The notes: generated by a model not told the origin, from the sequence alone. 64,000 nt of DNA from Dechloromonas sp. CZR5 (GCF_008711155.1 NZ_VUYQ01000003.1:434001-498000); one strand, 5' to 3'. Shown: positions 46,051 to 57,515, counted from the first letter of the stretch. Numbers and translations are program-made.

Positions 46051-48336
46051 TTAAAACGTAGTGCCCATCTGGAACTGGAAGACTTCGGTCTTGTCGGTAT
46101 CCTTCTTGTTCAACGGCTTGCCGATACTGAACTTAAGCGGACCAATCGGCGAAATCCAGGCAGCAGACAAGCCCGTCGAATAGCGCAGATCGGCAAAGTC
46201 GACTTTCTCATCACTGCCATATACTTGACCACCGTCAACAAACCATCCCATTCTGAACGACTTGTCCATGCCGGGCAAACTCCACAGCAACTCGGCATTG
46301 CCGATAACGCGACGATTACCCCCCAAGCGGTATTGGGTCGTCGTCGAAGGATCGGTATAGATCGGGCCAAGGGATGAGGCCTTGTAGCCGCGAACCGAGG
46401 TCACACCGCCTGCGTAGTAGTTCTTGAAGAAAGGCAGGCCGGATGCGCCGTAACCATTTGCCATGCCATATTCACCATTGAGCATCAGGGTGAACTTCGA
46501 ATTGAGCGGCACAAAATGCTGGAGCTGGTAACTGGCGCGGTAATACGTCAGATCGCCACCCGGCAGGGCAACCTCCAGCGAAGCACGCTGGAAAGTACCC
46601 TTGGTCGGGAAGAAGAAGCTGTCCTTGCCGTCGCTGGCCCAACTCAGTGTCAGAGGGACCGACAGATTGGTTTCCCCGAATTTGGTGACGTAATCCTTGT
46701 AATACTGCGGCGTTTGCGTATACGTCTTGATGCTGGTCGAGTCGAGACCCAAGCCGACGCCGATCGACTCCTTTTCACCGATCGGAAAACCGAAACGGAT
46801 CGCCCCGCCCGTCGACGATGACGAATAATATGCCAAGGTCGTCGAGGTGGTATTGAATGTGCGATGGTAGACGTCGAAGCCTTGGCTGACCCCATCCTGC
46901 GTGAAGTAGGGGTTGGTATACGAGAATACGTAGGTCCGGTAAGTCTTGGCCGAATTGACCTGGATCGCAACGTTGTTCCCGCTGCCCATGAAGTTGTTTT
47001 GTGCGATCGAACCGGAGAGGATGACCTTGTCGGTACTGGATGTACCCAAGCCAAGCATCAGGTTCCCCGTCGGCTTTTCAGTGACATTAAGATTGACATC
47101 GAGCTGGTCTGAGGTGCCACTGACGGCCGGTGTCTCCACGGCCACTTCGGAGAAAAAGCCCAGTTTATCCACGCGTTGCTTGGATGCCGTCACCTTGTCT
47201 GCATCATACCATCCGCCTTCCATCTGGCGAATTTCGCGGCGAATCACCTCGTCGCGCGTCTTGGTGTTGCCGGTCACATTGACGCGACGCACATAGACCC
47301 GCTTGCCCGGATCGACAAAAATCGTGAAGGCGACCTTGTTCTTTTCCTTGTCGATCTCCGGTGCTGCGTTGACGTTGGCAAACGCATAACCTTCCTTGCC
47401 AAGCCGGTCGCTGATGGCCTTGGTGGATTCGTTCAGTTTTTCACGCGAAAACACGTCACCCGTCTTGATCTTGAGCAGCTTTTTCAGCTCTTCTTCGGAA
47501 AGGGTGAAATCTCCGGCCACCTTGACCGACGAAACCTGATAGCGCTCCCCTTCGGCAATGTTCACCGTGATATAGACATCCTGCTTGTCAGGAGAGATCG
47601 AGACCTGAGTCGATTCGACAGCAAACTCCAGATAGCCCTGGTTCATGTAGAAGGATTTGAGCTTCTCGAGATCTGCCGAAAGTTTCTGCCGAGAATACTG
47701 ATCGTTCTTGGTATACCACGTCAGGAAACCCGGCGTGGTCAATTCGAACTGGCCAAGCAACTCCTTTTCGCGGAAGGACTTGGCTCCGATGATGTTGATC
47801 TGCTTGATCTTGGCAGCAGAACCTTCTTCAATATTGAAGTTGATGCCGACGCGATTTCGTTCCAGCGGCGTAACGGTGGTCGTAATATTCGCAGCGTACT
47901 TGCCGCGCGTCAGATACTGCCGTTTCAATTCCTGCTCGGCCTTTTCGAGCAATGCCCGGTCGAAAATCCGCCCGTCGGCGATACCGGTTTCCTTCAGTGC
48001 CTTGATAATGACATCCTTGTCGAATTCTTTCAGGCCGACAAAGTTGATGGTTGCGATAGCTGGTCGTTCCTGAACAACGACGACCATCACGTCCTTTTCG
48101 ACTTCAACCCTGACGTCCTTGAAAAACCCGGTAGCAAACAAGGCCTTGATTGACTGTGCAGCCTTTTCGTCATTCAGCGTTTCGCCAACCTTGACCGGCA
48201 GATAGCCGAATACGGTGCCCGCTTCGGTGCGCTGGATGCCCTCAACCCGGATGTCCTTGACCGTAAAGGGTTCGAATGCCAGCACCGGCGAGGCAAACAC
48301 GCTGGCAATCATGACGGACAACAGGGTTTTCTTCAT
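46051..48336 (-). CDS. bamA: Outer membrane protein assembly factor BamA
   Basis: A 761-residue outer-membrane insertase. It has a signal peptide (about 1-20, MKKTLLSVMIASVFASPVLA), five POTRA domains (about 21-420, beginning FTVKDIRVEGIQRTEAGTVF) and a C-terminal 16-strand barrel. The conserved loop-six motif appears as VRGY in GVTSVRGYKASSLGP. It ends in an aromatic strand (FQFQMGTTF), the usual outer-membrane signature. It forms the core of the BAM complex with lipoproteins encoded elsewhere. Confidence 0.97.
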   Translation of the reverse strand: MKKTLLSVMIASVFASPVLAFEPFTVKDIRVEGIQRTEAGTVFGYLPVKVGETLNDEKAAQSIKALFATGFFKDVRVEVEKDVMVVVVQERPAIATINFVGLKEFDKDVIIKALKETGIADGRIFDRALLEKAEQELKRQYLTRGKYAANITTTVTPLERNRVGINFNIEEGSAAKIKQINIIGAKSFREKELLGQFELTTPGFLTWYTKNDQYSRQKLSADLEKLKSFYMNQGYLEFAVESTQVSISPDKQDVYITVNIAEGERYQVSSVKVAGDFTLSEEELKKLLKIKTGDVFSREKLNESTKAISDRLGKEGYAFANVNAAPEIDKEKNKVAFTIFVDPGKRVYVRRVNVTGNTKTRDEVIRREIRQMEGGWYDADKVTASKQRVDKLGFFSEVAVETPAVSGTSDQLDVNLNVTEKPTGNLMLGLGTSSTDKVILSGSIAQNNFMGSGNNVAIQVNSAKTYRTYVFSYTNPYFTQDGVSQGFDVYHRTFNTTSTTLAYYSSSSTGGAIRFGFPIGEKESIGVGLGLDSTSIKTYTQTPQYYKDYVTKFGETNLSVPLTLSWASDGKDSFFFPTKGTFQRASLEVALPGGDLTYYRASYQLQHFVPLNSKFTLMLNGEYGMANGYGASGLPFFKNYYAGGVTSVRGYKASSLGPIYTDPSTTTQYRLGGNRRVIGNAELLWSLPGMDKSFRMGWFVDGGQVYGSDEKVDFADLRYSTGLSAAWISPIGPLKFSIGKPLNKKDTDKTEVFQFQMGTTF

Positions 48337-48339
48337 TAT

Positions 48340-49707
48340 TCAGCCGTGGAGCAGGCGAGAGATATCGTTAAAAAAGGCGAAAGCCATCAGAGCGAAGAGA
48401 ATGGACATGCCAATCTGCTGGCCGATTTCCATTGCGCGCTCGGAGAGCGGCCTGCGCCTGACGACTTCTAGCATATGATACAACAAATGCCCACCGTCCA
48501 GCACCGGGATGGGCAGCAGATTCAGGACGCCCAGACTGATGCTCACCAGCGCCATGAACTTGAGATAATAGTCGAGGCCCAGTCGGGCCGATTGCCCTGC
48601 ATAGTCGGCAATCGTGACCGGTCCCGAGAGGTTCTTCCACGACACCTCCCCGGTAAGCATCTTGCCCATCATGACCAGACTGAATACCGACTTGTCCCAA
48701 GTCTCGATCAGCGCAAGACGGCCCGACTCGAAGAAATCATGACGAACAAAAGTGCGTAGTTCGCGTCTGCTTCCCGAATCCACCTTGACTGCAACACCGA
48801 TCTTGCCGACCGTTCGCCCCTTTTCGGAGACCGGATCGGGAACCAGTTCAACGACGAGAATCTCATCGCCCCGGCGCACCTCCAGTTGAACGGCCCTGCC
48901 CGCCGATTCACGGATGACGGCAACAAAGTCAAGCCACAAGTCGATTTCGCGACCGTCGATGCGCAACACCCGATCTGCGGACTGGAGCCCGGCACGCGCG
49001 GCCGGCCCACCGGGAATGACCTCGCCGAACACCGGCGGTGTATCCGGACGATAAAAGCGAATACCCAGTCTTTCCAGCGCATCGCCCTCCCAGCCCTGCT
49101 CGGCCACGGCCCCCAAATCGAGGCGACGGAATGAAATCTCCTCCTTGGCGTTGATCACCTCAAGCTCGACGCTCGACTGATCGGCTGCCTTTTGCAGCAA
49201 CAGCCAGCGCAAATCGTTCCAGGTGGCAACCTGCTGTCCATCAACCCGGCGAACCTGCTCTCCGTTATGGATGGCCGCCATGGCCGCCGGCGACCCGTCG
49301 GGGGGCGAGCCCAGAACAGGCAACAATTCGTCGCTGCCGTGCATGAACACGGCCCAGTAGAGCAGGATGGCCAACGCAAAATTGGCGAGCGGCCCGGCCG
49401 CCACGATCAGGCTGCGCTTGCCCACACCCTGGCGGTTGAATGCTCGATGCACCTCATCCGCAGGAACGGCCCCCTCTCTTTCGTCGAGCATCTTGACATA
49501 GCCGCCCAACGGAAAAATGCTTACCGCCCATTCCGTACGATCCCTGCCGAGACGCCTCTTCCACAGAATACGTCCGAAGCCGACAGAGAAACGGAGCACC
49601 TTGACACCGCACCACCGAGCAACAAGATAATGGCCCAACTCGTGGACAACGATCAGCACACCCAGGACAACCGCAAACGCGGCCAAATAGAACGGAACGT
49701 CGTTCAC
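48340..49707 (-). CDS. rseP: Intramembrane site-2 protease RseP
   Basis: A 455-residue membrane zinc metalloprotease that cleaves anti-sigma factor in the envelope stress response. Residues 22-26 form HELGH (zinc site) in a transmembrane helix, and the third ligand region is [14 protein letters not shown]. Two PDZ-type domains lie between (one ending [11 protein letters not shown], the other around [21 protein letters not shown]). It overlaps dxr by four bases and lies three bases before bamA. Confidence 0.96.
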   Translation of the reverse strand: MNDVPFYLAAFAVVLGVLIVVHELGHYLVARWCGVKVLRFSVGFGRILWKRRLGRDRTEWAVSIFPLGGYVKMLDEREGAVPADEVHRAFNRQGVGKRSLIVAAGPLANFALAILLYWAVFMHGSDELLPVLGSPPDGSPAAMAAIHNGEQVRRVDGQQVATWNDLRWLLLQKAADQSSVELEVINAKEEISFRRLDLGAVAEQGWEGDALERLGIRFYRPDTPPVFGEVIPGGPAARAGLQSADRVLRIDGREIDLWLDFVAVIRESAGRAVQLEVRRGDEILVVELVPDPVSEKGRTVGKIGVAVKVDSGSRRELRTFVRHDFFESGRLALIETWDKSVFSLVMMGKMLTGEVSWKNLSGPVTIADYAGQSARLGLDYYLKFMALVSISLGVLNLLPIPVLDGGHLLYHMLEVVRRRPLSERAMEIGQQIGMSILFALMAFAFFNDISRLLHG

Positions 49708-50894
49708 GCGAAGCTACGTTCCCGTATCAGACGGGCGGCGAGATGGCGCGCCTCGGCATCGGCACTGATCACATCCGCCAGGCTCCCCTCCGGCCCGGCC
49801 GGAAGCGATTGCAGAACCTGATCGTTCAGGCGGGCAATACCGCGGAACGATAGCTTACCTGCCAAAAACTCCGCCACCGCCACTTCGTTGGCAGCGTTCA
49901 GAATAGCCGGTGCCGTGCCTCCCGCACGCAATGCGTCGTAAGCCAGTTGCAGGCAACGGAAGCGCTCGAAATCAGGCGCCTGGAAATCCAGACGGGCAAT
50001 CTTGAACAGATCCAAAGGTTCCACGCCGGCAGCGATTCGCTCAGGCCACGCCATGGCATAGGCAATCGGCGTCCGCATGTCCGGATTGCCCAACTGCGCC
50101 AACACCGAGCCATCTTGATACTGAACCGCAGAGTGGATGACGCTTTGCGGATGTACGACGACCTGGATCATCTCGGGCGGCGCATCAAAGAGCCAGCGCG
50201 CCTCAATGACCTCCAGCCCCTTGTTCATCATGGTTGCCGAGTCGACCGAAATCTTCCGTCCCATGACCCAATTCGGGTGGGCACAAGCCTGCTCGGGCGT
50301 GACGTGTTCCAGATCGGCAAGCGCCACGTTCCTGAACGGTCCTCCCGAAGCAGTCAGCAAGATTTTCTGGACACCGCAGGCCTGCAAGCCGTGAGAAAAA
50401 TCCGGTGGCAAGGATTGAAAGATGGCGTTGTGCTCACTATCAACCGGCAGCAAGCGGGCACCATGCTCGCGCACCGCGTGCATGAACAGCTCGCCCGCCA
50501 TCACCAGGACTTCCTTGTTGGCCAGCATGACCCGTTTACCGGCTCTCGCCGCGGCCAGCGTAGGCTCAAGACCCGCAGCGCCGACAATGGCCGCCATGAC
50601 CGAATCGACCTCCGGCAAAGCAGACAATTCGACCAGCGACTCGACACCATGGCGCACCTCTGTCGGCAAGCCGGCAGCACGGCAACGCTCTGCCAGCTGC
50701 GTCGCCAAAGAGACATCGCGCAACACCGCAAAATGCGGGCGGAACTCAAGACATTGCTCGTACAGCTTGTCGACCTGGCTATGCGCGCACAGGGCAAAGG
50801 CCCTATAGCGCTCGGGATGCCGGCGTATGACATCCAGGGTACTGACGCCAATCGATCCGGTCGAACCCAGAACTGTGATGTTCTGAACTGTCAT
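49704..50894 (-). CDS. dxr: 1-deoxy-D-xylulose 5-phosphate reductoisomerase
   Basis: A 396-residue NADPH-dependent enzyme producing MEP in the non-mevalonate isoprenoid pathway. The NADPH site is [18 protein letters not shown] at the N-terminus. The active-site segments [38 protein letters not shown] and [21 protein letters not shown] are intact. It overlaps both cdsA and rseP by four bases. Confidence 0.97.
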   Translation of the reverse strand: MTVQNITVLGSTGSIGVSTLDVIRRHPERYRAFALCAHSQVDKLYEQCLEFRPHFAVLRDVSLATQLAERCRAAGLPTEVRHGVESLVELSALPEVDSVMAAIVGAAGLEPTLAAARAGKRVMLANKEVLVMAGELFMHAVREHGARLLPVDSEHNAIFQSLPPDFSHGLQACGVQKILLTASGGPFRNVALADLEHVTPEQACAHPNWVMGRKISVDSATMMNKGLEVIEARWLFDAPPEMIQVVVHPQSVIHSAVQYQDGSVLAQLGNPDMRTPIAYAMAWPERIAAGVEPLDLFKIARLDFQAPDFERFRCLQLAYDALRAGGTAPAILNAANEVAVAEFLAGKLSFRGIARLNDQVLQSLPAGPEGSLADVISADAEARHLAARLIRERSFA

Positions 50895-51712
50895 GCCGAA
50901 CGCTGAAGCAGCAGCAAAAAGAGCGCAGCGACCGGCAGCGTGGACGTCAGGCTGTCGATACGGTCGAGCACCCCGCCATGCCCCGGCAGGATGTTGCTAC
51001 TGTCCTTGATACCTGCCTTGCGCTTGAGCAGCGACTCGAACAGGTCGCCCACGATGCTGACGCCAGTGACGACAAAGAGAAGGGCAATCCAGAGCGGCAG
51101 CGACAGTACCTGAATATCGAAAATCTGGCGAACCACCAAGCCATAGACAACAACACCGATACCGGCACCGACGGCACCTTCCCAGGTTTTTCCGGGGCTG
51201 ATCGTGGGCGCCAGCTTGTGTTTACCGAAGGCTCGACCCGAGAAATAGGCAGCAATATCCGCCATCCAGACCACGGCAAAGATACCGAGCAAGGCCGCAG
51301 CACCCAACGCCCGCAATTGGACCATGGCAAGCCACGTTGGAATCAGGACGACAGCGCCGACCAACAGTCCGCTCACGCCGCCGATAGCCCACTTGCTTCT
51401 CAGCCAGAATGGCATGAGGACGAGCCAGAAGGCGGCAGAAAGTCCGTAGGCCGTGGCTATCCAGGCCGACCCCAGACGAAACTCCAAAGCGGCCGGATCG
51501 AGCAGCGAAAGCCCCGCACAGGTCGCCCCGCACAGCACGCCGAGAACAATCCGGGATGGAGACTTCCAGCCAAGCAACGCCCCCCACTCCCATGCAGCAA
51601 TGCCGATAAAGACCGCAACCAGCAAGGCCCAGGCCGATTGCGACAACCAGAACAAGCTGGGCAACAGAAACGACACCAGCACAAGCGCCGTAATGACGCG
51701 GGTCTTAAGCAT
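50891..51712 (-). CDS. cdsA: Phosphatidate cytidylyltransferase
   Basis: A 273-residue membrane protein with about eight helices forming CDP-diacylglycerol from phosphatidate and CTP. The signature at the C-terminal end reads [20 protein letters not shown] followed by GVLDRIDS, and [12 protein letters not shown] precedes it. It overlaps uppS by eight bases and dxr by four. Confidence 0.96.
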   Translation of the reverse strand: MLKTRVITALVLVSFLLPSLFWLSQSAWALLVAVFIGIAAWEWGALLGWKSPSRIVLGVLCGATCAGLSLLDPAALEFRLGSAWIATAYGLSAAFWLVLMPFWLRSKWAIGGVSGLLVGAVVLIPTWLAMVQLRALGAAALLGIFAVVWMADIAAYFSGRAFGKHKLAPTISPGKTWEGAVGAGIGVVVYGLVVRQIFDIQVLSLPLWIALLFVVTGVSIVGDLFESLLKRKAGIKDSSNILPGHGGVLDRIDSLTSTLPVAALFLLLLQRSA

Positions 51713-52463
51713 GCGGCTTCACCAGTTGCTCACTGGTCCGGCCAAAGCGGCGTTCCCGCTGCTGAAAGGAGGCAATGGCCTTGCCAAATTCTGCGGAATC
51801 GAAGTCTGGCCACAGTGTCGAAGTAAAGTACAGTTCGGTATAGGCTAGCTGCCAGAGCAGGAAATTACTGATCCGCTCTTCACCGCCGGTTCTGATGAAC
51901 AAATCCGGCTCTGGAGCGAAGTTCATCGACAAATAGGGCTCGAGGTCAGACTCCTGCCAGCCATCGCGCTTGTCGGGTTGCGCCGTCACCATCTGATTAA
52001 CCGCCTGCATGACGTCCCAGCGACCGCCGTAATTGGCCGCAATGGTCAAATCCAGTCGCGCATTGCCTGCTGTCTGCTCCTGAGCCTTGTCGATCAGTTC
52101 CTGCAGACGCGGCTCGAAACGTGAAAGATCGCCAATCACACGCAGACGAACGCCATTGCGATCGAGCTTTTCTACCTCCTGCTCAAGCGCCTTGACGAAA
52201 AGTTGCATCAACAGCGTCACTTCATCCTGAGGACGCCGCCAATTTTCGGACGAAAAAGCAAACAGGGTCAGGTACTGGATACCGTGTTCGAGACAGGTGC
52301 GAACCATCTCGCGGACCAGCTCGACACCCTTGACGTGGCCGGCCACGCGAGGGAGAAAGCGTTTTTTCGCCCAGCGGCCGTTACCGTCCATGATGACAGC
52401 GACGTGCCGAGGCATGACAACCTCTTGCGGTACGTCTCGCGTTGAACTCGAAAAAAAGGCCAT
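51705..52463 (-). CDS. uppS: Undecaprenyl diphosphate synthase
   Basis: A 252-residue cis-prenyltransferase making the C55 lipid carrier for peptidoglycan and other polymers. [16 protein letters not shown] holds the catalytic Asp26; later conserved segments are [15 protein letters not shown] and [20 protein letters not shown]. It is placed between frr and cdsA as in the conserved cluster. Confidence 0.97.
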   Translation of the reverse strand: MAFFSSSTRDVPQEVVMPRHVAVIMDGNGRWAKKRFLPRVAGHVKGVELVREMVRTCLEHGIQYLTLFAFSSENWRRPQDEVTLLMQLFVKALEQEVEKLDRNGVRLRVIGDLSRFEPRLQELIDKAQEQTAGNARLDLTIAANYGGRWDVMQAVNQMVTAQPDKRDGWQESDLEPYLSMNFAPEPDLFIRTGGEERISNFLLWQLAYTELYFTSTLWPDFDSAEFGKAIASFQQRERRFGRTSEQLVKPHA

Positions 52464-52490
52464 GCAGCCGGTTATCTAGACAGAAACCGC

Positions 52491-53048
52491 TTAAACCTGC
52501 ATCAGCTCGGCCTCTTTCGTGGCGAGCATCTTGTCGACTTCAACGATGAACTTGTCGGTCAGCTTCTGGATGTCATCCTGCGCCTTGCGCTCGTCGTCCT
52601 CAGGAATTTCGCCCTTCTTCAGCGCATCCTTGAGATGGGTGTTGGCGTCGCGACGCAGGTTGCGGATGGCAACCTTGGCGCCCTCGCCTTCATGCTTGAC
52701 GACCTTGATCATTTCCTTGCGCCGCTCTTCGGTCAGAGCCGGCATCGGCACGCGGATCAGTTCGCCCTGTGAAGCAGGATTAAGGCCAAGATCGGAGTCG
52801 CGAATCGCCTTCTCGACCTTCTGCGCCATATTCTTTTCCCACGGCTGGACGCCGATGGTGCGGGCATCGACCAGGGTGATGTTGGCGACCTGGTTCACCG
52901 GCACCATGGAACCGTAGTAGTCGACCTGAACATGATCGAGCAGGCCGGTGTGAGCACGGCCAGTGCGAACCTTCAGGAGGTCGTTCTTCAACGCCTCCAG
53001 CGATTTCTGCATCTTGTTTTCGGCGTTTTTCTTCAGTTCTGCAATCAT
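52491..53048 (-). CDS. frr: Ribosome recycling factor
   Basis: A 185-residue protein that, with EF-G, splits post-termination ribosomes. The three-helix bundle and hinge are recognisable: [34 protein letters not shown], and [20 protein letters not shown]. The start at [13 protein letters not shown] is used; an upstream extension is not family-like. It lies 10 bases after pyrH. Confidence 0.97.
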   Translation of the reverse strand: MIAELKKNAENKMQKSLEALKNDLLKVRTGRAHTGLLDHVQVDYYGSMVPVNQVANITLVDARTIGVQPWEKNMAQKVEKAIRDSDLGLNPASQGELIRVPMPALTEERRKEMIKVVKHEGEGAKVAIRNLRRDANTHLKDALKKGEIPEDDERKAQDDIQKLTDKFIVEVDKMLATKEAELMQV

Positions 53049-53058
53049 TTGGCTCTCC

Positions 53059-53775
53059 TCAGCAATAGACCAGCGTGCCTTCGTCTTCACCACAGACCAC
53101 GCGCTTCAGCGCGCCGGCCGTGAAGATCGAAAACACGTTGATCGGCAGTTTCTGGTCGCGACACAAGGCAAAAGCCGTCGCATCCATGACCGCGAGATTC
53201 TTCGAGATCGCTTCATTGAAGCTGATCTTGTCATAGCGCGTCGCCGAAGGATCCTTCTTGGGATCAGCCGTGTAGATACCATCGACCTTGGTCGCCTTCA
53301 ACACGATTTCGGCGCCGATTTCCGAACCGCGCAGTGCTGCAGCAGTATCGGTGGTGAAGAAGGGGTTGCCGGTTCCGGCACCGAAGATCACGATCTTACC
53401 TTCTTCGAGGTAGCGGATGGCCTTGCCGCGAATGTACGGCTCGATCACCTGCTCGATATTCAGGGCCGACTGCACACGGGCATTCAGGCCGCATTGACGC
53501 ATCGCGTCGGACAGTGCCATGGCGTTCATCACCGTGGCGAGCATGCCCATGTAATCCGCGGTAGCGCGATCCATCCCGGTGGCCGTACCGGCCATGCCAC
53601 GGAAGATGTTGCCACCGCCGATCACGACACCGATTTCTACGCCCAGATCGGCGACCGCCTTGATCTCCCCGCAAATCGCCGCGATGGTCTGCGGATTGAT
53701 GCCGTAGGCGTCATTGCCCATCAGGGCCTCGCCGGAGAGTTTCAGGAGGATGCGCTTGTATTTGGGTGTGGTCAT
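53059..53775 (-). CDS. pyrH: Uridylate kinase
   Basis: A 238-residue hexameric UMP kinase of the amino acid kinase fold. Typical segments: [51 protein letters not shown] and [18 protein letters not shown]. The start MTTPKYKR is chosen over five upstream residues. It follows tsf by 15 bases. Confidence 0.97.
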   Translation of the reverse strand: MTTPKYKRILLKLSGEALMGNDAYGINPQTIAAICGEIKAVADLGVEIGVVIGGGNIFRGMAGTATGMDRATADYMGMLATVMNAMALSDAMRQCGLNARVQSALNIEQVIEPYIRGKAIRYLEEGKIVIFGAGTGNPFFTTDTAAALRGSEIGAEIVLKATKVDGIYTADPKKDPSATRYDKISFNEAISKNLAVMDATAFALCRDQKLPINVFSIFTAGALKRVVCGEDEGTLVYC

Positions 53776-53790
53776 CGGCTTTCCTTTCAA

Positions 53791-54690
53791 TTACTTCTTG
53801 GCAGCGGCAGCAGCAGCCTGGGCGGCCACTTCGGCAGCGAAGTCGTCAACCTTCTTCTCGATGCCTTCACCAACCATGTACAGTGTGAAGCCGGCGACGG
53901 ATGCGCCCTTGGCCTTCAGCAGCTGTTCGATGGTTTGCTTGCCGTCTTCAGCCTTGACGAAGACTTGCGCCAAAAGGGTGACGTCCTTCAGGTACTTCTG
54001 GACGGTACCTTCGGCGATCTTTTCCAGCATGGCTTCCGGCTTGTTGTCGGCGCGCGCCTTCTCGATGGCGACACGACGCTCGGTGTCGAGCAGTTCGGCG
54101 GAAACACCGGAAGCATCCAGGGCCTTCGGCTTGGAAGCAGCGATGTGCATGGCCAAATCCTTGCCAAGCTGCTCGTCGCCACCGATCACGTCGACCACGA
54201 CACCAACCTTGGCACCACCGTGGATGTAGGGAACCAGCTTGCCCTTGGCTTCGAAGCGGGTAAAGCGACGAATGGACATGTTCTCGCCGATCTTGCCAAC
54301 CAGAGCAGAACGGGTCGATTCGACGGTACCTTCGCCCATCGGCAGGGCAGACAGAGCGGCGACATCAGCCGGACCCTGATTGGCAACCAGTGCGGCACAG
54401 CCATTGGCCAGCGCGATGAATTCGTCGTTCTTGGCAACGAAGTCGGTTTCGGAGTTCACTTCGATGATCGCGCCGGTCTTGCCATCGGCAGAGATGCTGA
54501 CTGCAACGATACCTTCGGCAGCGATACGGGCCGCGGCCTTGGAGGCTTTGTTGCCCAGCTTGACGCGGAGGATTTCCTCGGCCTTGGCCATGTCGCCATC
54601 AGCCTCCGTCAGCGCCTTCTTGCATTCCATCATCGGTGCGTCGGTCTTGCCGCGCAGCTCTGCAACCATACCTGCGGTAATTGCCGCCAT
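53791..54690 (-). CDS. tsf: Elongation factor Ts
   Basis: A 299-residue nucleotide exchange factor for EF-Tu. The N-terminal UBA-like region ([19 protein letters not shown]) and the TDFVAKN motif (within [17 protein letters not shown]) that contacts EF-Tu are clear. It is preceded by rpsB with a short hairpin between them. Confidence 0.97.
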   Translation of the reverse strand: MAAITAGMVAELRGKTDAPMMECKKALTEADGDMAKAEEILRVKLGNKASKAAARIAAEGIVAVSISADGKTGAIIEVNSETDFVAKNDEFIALANGCAALVANQGPADVAALSALPMGEGTVESTRSALVGKIGENMSIRRFTRFEAKGKLVPYIHGGAKVGVVVDVIGGDEQLGKDLAMHIAASKPKALDASGVSAELLDTERRVAIEKARADNKPEAMLEKIAEGTVQKYLKDVTLLAQVFVKAEDGKQTIEQLLKAKGASVAGFTLYMVGEGIEKKVDDFAAEVAAQAAAAAAKK

Positions 54691-54717
54691 ATTTCTTTCT
54701 CCTGAGCTTATAAAACT

Positions 54718-54737
54718 GGCGGAGCCTGAGCTCCGCC
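54718..54737 (-). other. Hairpin between rpsB and tsf, possible attenuator
   Basis: A perfect 8-bp stem GGCGGAGC / GCTCCGCC with a 4-base loop. On the minus strand a short T-containing stretch (AGTTTTATAA) follows. It may reduce tsf expression relative to rpsB, as a partial terminator does between these genes in E. coli. Confidence 0.6.
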
Positions 54738-54750
54738 GTTACATCTTTAT

Positions 54751-55497
54751 TTATTCAGCCGCTTCCTGAACTTCGACGAACTCGTCGTCACCGCCGGCTG
54801 CCACGATGTCGGCAACCACCTGGCTGCGACCTTCGAGGATGGCATCAGCGACGCCGCGGGCGTACAGCTGAATGGCGCGGGAAGAGTCATCGTTACCCGG
54901 GATGACGTAGGAAACGCCTTCCGGAGAGTGGTTAGTATCGACCACACCGATGACCGGGATACCCAGCTTTTCGGCTTCGGTGATGGCGATCTTGTGATAG
55001 CCGACGTCGACAACGAAGATGGCATCCGGCAGGCCGCCCATATCCTTGATGCCGCCAATGGATTTCTGCAGCTTTTCCAGTTCGCGACGGAAGGTCAGCG
55101 CTTCCTTCTTCGGCATGCGCTCGAGTTCGCCGGCCTCAACAGCCAGCTCCATGTCCTTCAGGCGCTTGATGGAGGTCTTGACGGTCTTGAAGTTGGTCAG
55201 CATGCCACCCAGCCAGCGCTGGTCGACGTAAGGAGCGCCGGCGCGCAGCGCTTCTTCACCGATGATTTCGCGGGCTTGACGCTTGGTGCCGACGAACAGG
55301 ATGGTGCCGCGATTGGAGGCCAGCTTCTTCACGAAAGCCATGGCTTCGTTGTACTTGACCAGGGTCTTTTCGAGGTTGACGATGTGAATCTTGTTGCGGG
55401 CGCCGAAGATGTACGGGGCCATCTTGGGGGACCAGAAACGGGTCTGGTGGCCGAAGTGAACACCGGCTTCCAGCATTTCGCGCATGGTAACGGACAT
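54751..55497 (-). CDS. rpsB: 30S ribosomal protein S2
   Basis: A 248-residue ribosomal protein. Family signatures: [20 protein letters not shown] near the start, then [14 protein letters not shown] and the later [20 protein letters not shown]. It heads the long minus-strand supercluster with its own predicted promoter and a structured leader of about 150 bases. Confidence 0.98.
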   Translation of the reverse strand: MSVTMREMLEAGVHFGHQTRFWSPKMAPYIFGARNKIHIVNLEKTLVKYNEAMAFVKKLASNRGTILFVGTKRQAREIIGEEALRAGAPYVDQRWLGGMLTNFKTVKTSIKRLKDMELAVEAGELERMPKKEALTFRRELEKLQKSIGGIKDMGGLPDAIFVVDVGYHKIAITEAEKLGIPVIGVVDTNHSPEGVSYVIPGNDDSSRAIQLYARGVADAILEGRSQVVADIVAAGGDDEFVEVQEAAE

Positions 55498-55594
55498 AGC
55501 AATTTCCTTTTAAGGGTTGAACCGCCACCCGCCGGAAACGCCCGTCATTATTGAGTTTTGACGGACACCCTTAATCGGCGGATGTGTGGATTTT

Positions 55595-55619
55595 GGTTGC
55601 CTGCACCATGCAGACAACC
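55595..55619 (-). promoter_or_regulatory. Hairpin in the rpsB leader
   Basis: On the minus strand GGTTGTCTGCA / TGCAGGCAACC forms an 11-bp stem with one G-U pair and a 3-base loop. It lies about 30 bases after the predicted start and 97 bases before the rpsB ATG. S2 is known to repress its own mRNA in E. coli, so a role in autoregulation is possible. Confidence 0.5.
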
Positions 55620-55656
55620 GTTTTTCGCAGCCGAAACGACCGAGAAAAACCTGCGG

Positions 55657-55685
55657 ATTATAGCAGGAGAACGGAGAAGCCAAAA
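55657..55685 (-). promoter_or_regulatory. Predicted rpsB promoter
   Basis: On the minus strand there is a perfect -10 TATAAT (55657-55662) with an extended TGC just upstream. A weak -35 TTTTGG (55680-55685) lies 17 bases away. The strong extended -10 fits a highly expressed ribosomal operon. Confidence 0.75.
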
Positions 55686-55688
55686 GCC

Positions 55689-56600
55689 TCAATAACCATT
55701 TTGCTTCAAGGCGAGCAACTGCAGCATGCGCTCCAGATAGGGCTGCCAGTCGGGCATTTGCAACCCGAAGTCCTTTTCCAGGCGACGGCAGTCGAGCCGT
55801 GAATTCATCGGGCGACGCGCCGGAGTCGGATAGTCGGCAGAGCCGATGGCATTGATCGCTTCCGGCCTCAGGCGCAGATCGAAGCCCGGGGCCTGCCCGG
55901 CCAGCGCAACGATGGTGCGGGCGAACTCACACCAGCTTACCGGTCGTGCCGCCGCCAGGTGATACAGACGGCTTTCTCCCTCTTCCAGAGCAGCACCGTG
56001 GCGCAACATGGCGAGCCCGACACCGGTAACGGTCGCCAGCATGGCGGCCGGCGTCGGCGAACCGATCTGGTCGTCGACCACGCTCAGCGTCTCTTTCTCG
56101 CGCGCCAGGCGAAGGATGGTTTTGACGAAATTGTTGCCGCGCGCACCGAATACCCAGCTGGTGCGGAAAATCACCGATTTTCCGCCCGCGGCCTGTATCG
56201 CCGCCTCGCCCTCCAGCTTGGTGCGCCCATAGACACTCAGCGGCCCGGTCAGATCGCCTTCGACATAGGGCACCGCCTTGGCACCGTCAAAAATATAATC
56301 TGTCGAGTAATGCAGCAGCAAAGCACCAAGACGCGCCGCCTCCTCGGCCAGCACGCCCGGTGCCTCGGCATTGATCCGATGCGCCAGATCCGGCTCGGAC
56401 TCGGCCCTGTCTACCGCGGTGTACGCCGCCGCATTGACGATGATGGTGGGGCGCAACTCGCGAACGATGGAACGAATACGCCCCAAGTCGGCCAAATCAC
56501 ACTGCGCACGCCCGCAGGCGATAACCTCGCCATGCGGCGCCAGCGAACGCTGCAACTGCCAGCCGACCTGGCCATCCTTACCGAGCAGGAGAATCCTCAT
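55689..56600 (-). CDS. rfbD: dTDP-4-dehydrorhamnose reductase
   Basis: A 303-residue short-chain dehydrogenase-type enzyme making dTDP-L-rhamnose. The nucleotide-binding start ILLLGKDGQVGWQLQR, the LLHYSTDYIFDG segment, the active-site YGRTKLEGE and the RTSWVFG segment are typical of RfbD/RmlD. Two adjacent ATGs give MMRILL; the second is used. Other rhamnose genes (rfbA, B, C) are not in the window, so this is an orphan copy between rpsB and map. Its stop codon lies beside the rpsB promoter. Confidence 0.92.
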   Translation of the reverse strand: MRILLLGKDGQVGWQLQRSLAPHGEVIACGRAQCDLADLGRIRSIVRELRPTIIVNAAAYTAVDRAESEPDLAHRINAEAPGVLAEEAARLGALLLHYSTDYIFDGAKAVPYVEGDLTGPLSVYGRTKLEGEAAIQAAGGKSVIFRTSWVFGARGNNFVKTILRLAREKETLSVVDDQIGSPTPAAMLATVTGVGLAMLRHGAALEEGESRLYHLAAARPVSWCEFARTIVALAGQAPGFDLRLRPEAINAIGSADYPTPARRPMNSRLDCRRLEKDFGLQMPDWQPYLERMLQLLALKQNGY

Positions 56601-56714
56601 CATGATCCCGATGGGCTGAAAACCCGCACAGTATGCCATCTCCACGGGCTTGCGCTTTGCGAAACCAGCCCCATCATTTATCCTTCTTTATCCCTAACGT
56701 ACCGAAAAAAAACC

Positions 56715-57515
56715 ATGAGTATCACCATCAAGACCCCGGAAGAAATCGAAAAAATGCGCATTGCCGGGCGTCTCGCCGGAGAGGTTCTCGATTACATCGA
56801 ACCCTTCGTCAAGGCCGGCATCACCACCGACGAACTCGACAAGCTCTGTCACGACTACATGGTCGATGTCCAAGGCTGCATTCCGGCCCCGCTCAACTAT
56901 GCCCCGTCGGGCTACGACCCTTACCCGAAATCGATCTGTACCTCGGTCAACCAGCAGGTTTGCCACGGCGTCCCCGGCGAACGCGTCCTGAAGAACGGCG
57001 ACATCATCAATCTCGACATCACGACCATCAAGGATGATTACCACGGCGACACCAGCCGCATGTTCGTGGTCGGCGAAGGCTCAATCCAGGCCAACCGGCT
57101 GTGCGAGATCACCTTCGAGTGCATGTGGCTGGGCATTTCAGTAGTTCGACCCGGCGGATTCCTGGGGGACATTGGCGCCATCATCCAGAAGCATGCCGAA
57201 AAGAACGGCTACTCCATCGTTCGCGAATTCTGCGGGCACGGCATCGGCAAGAAGTTCCATGAAGACCCGCAGGTTCTGCACTACGGAAAGGCAGGCACCG
57301 GACCACGTTTGGAACCGGGCATGATCTTCACCATCGAACCGATGGTGAATGCCGGCAAGGCGGCCATTCGCGAAATGGCCGACGGTTGGACCATCGTCAC
57401 CAAGGACCGCAGCCTGTCGGCGCAGTGGGAACACACCATCCTGGTCACCGAGACGGGTTACGAAGTCCTGACGCTATCGGCGGCCTGCCGGGCAAAGCCC
57501 GATTGGATCGCCTGA
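56715..57515 (+). CDS. map: Methionine aminopeptidase type I
   Basis: A 266-residue metalloprotease removing N-terminal methionine. The five metal ligands are in place: two Asp in [20 protein letters not shown], His in [12 protein letters not shown], Glu in FTIEPMV and Glu in QWEHTIL. It is transcribed away from the rpsB cluster, as in many proteobacteria. It shares a base with the glnD start (TGATG), so the two are coupled. Confidence 0.97.
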   Translation: MSITIKTPEEIEKMRIAGRLAGEVLDYIEPFVKAGITTDELDKLCHDYMVDVQGCIPAPLNYAPSGYDPYPKSICTSVNQQVCHGVPGERVLKNGDIINLDITTIKDDYHGDTSRMFVVGEGSIQANRLCEITFECMWLGISVVRPGGFLGDIGAIIQKHAEKNGYSIVREFCGHGIGKKFHEDPQVLHYGKAGTGPRLEPGMIFTIEPMVNAGKAAIREMADGWTIVTKDRSLSAQWEHTILVTETGYEVLTLSAACRAKPDWIA

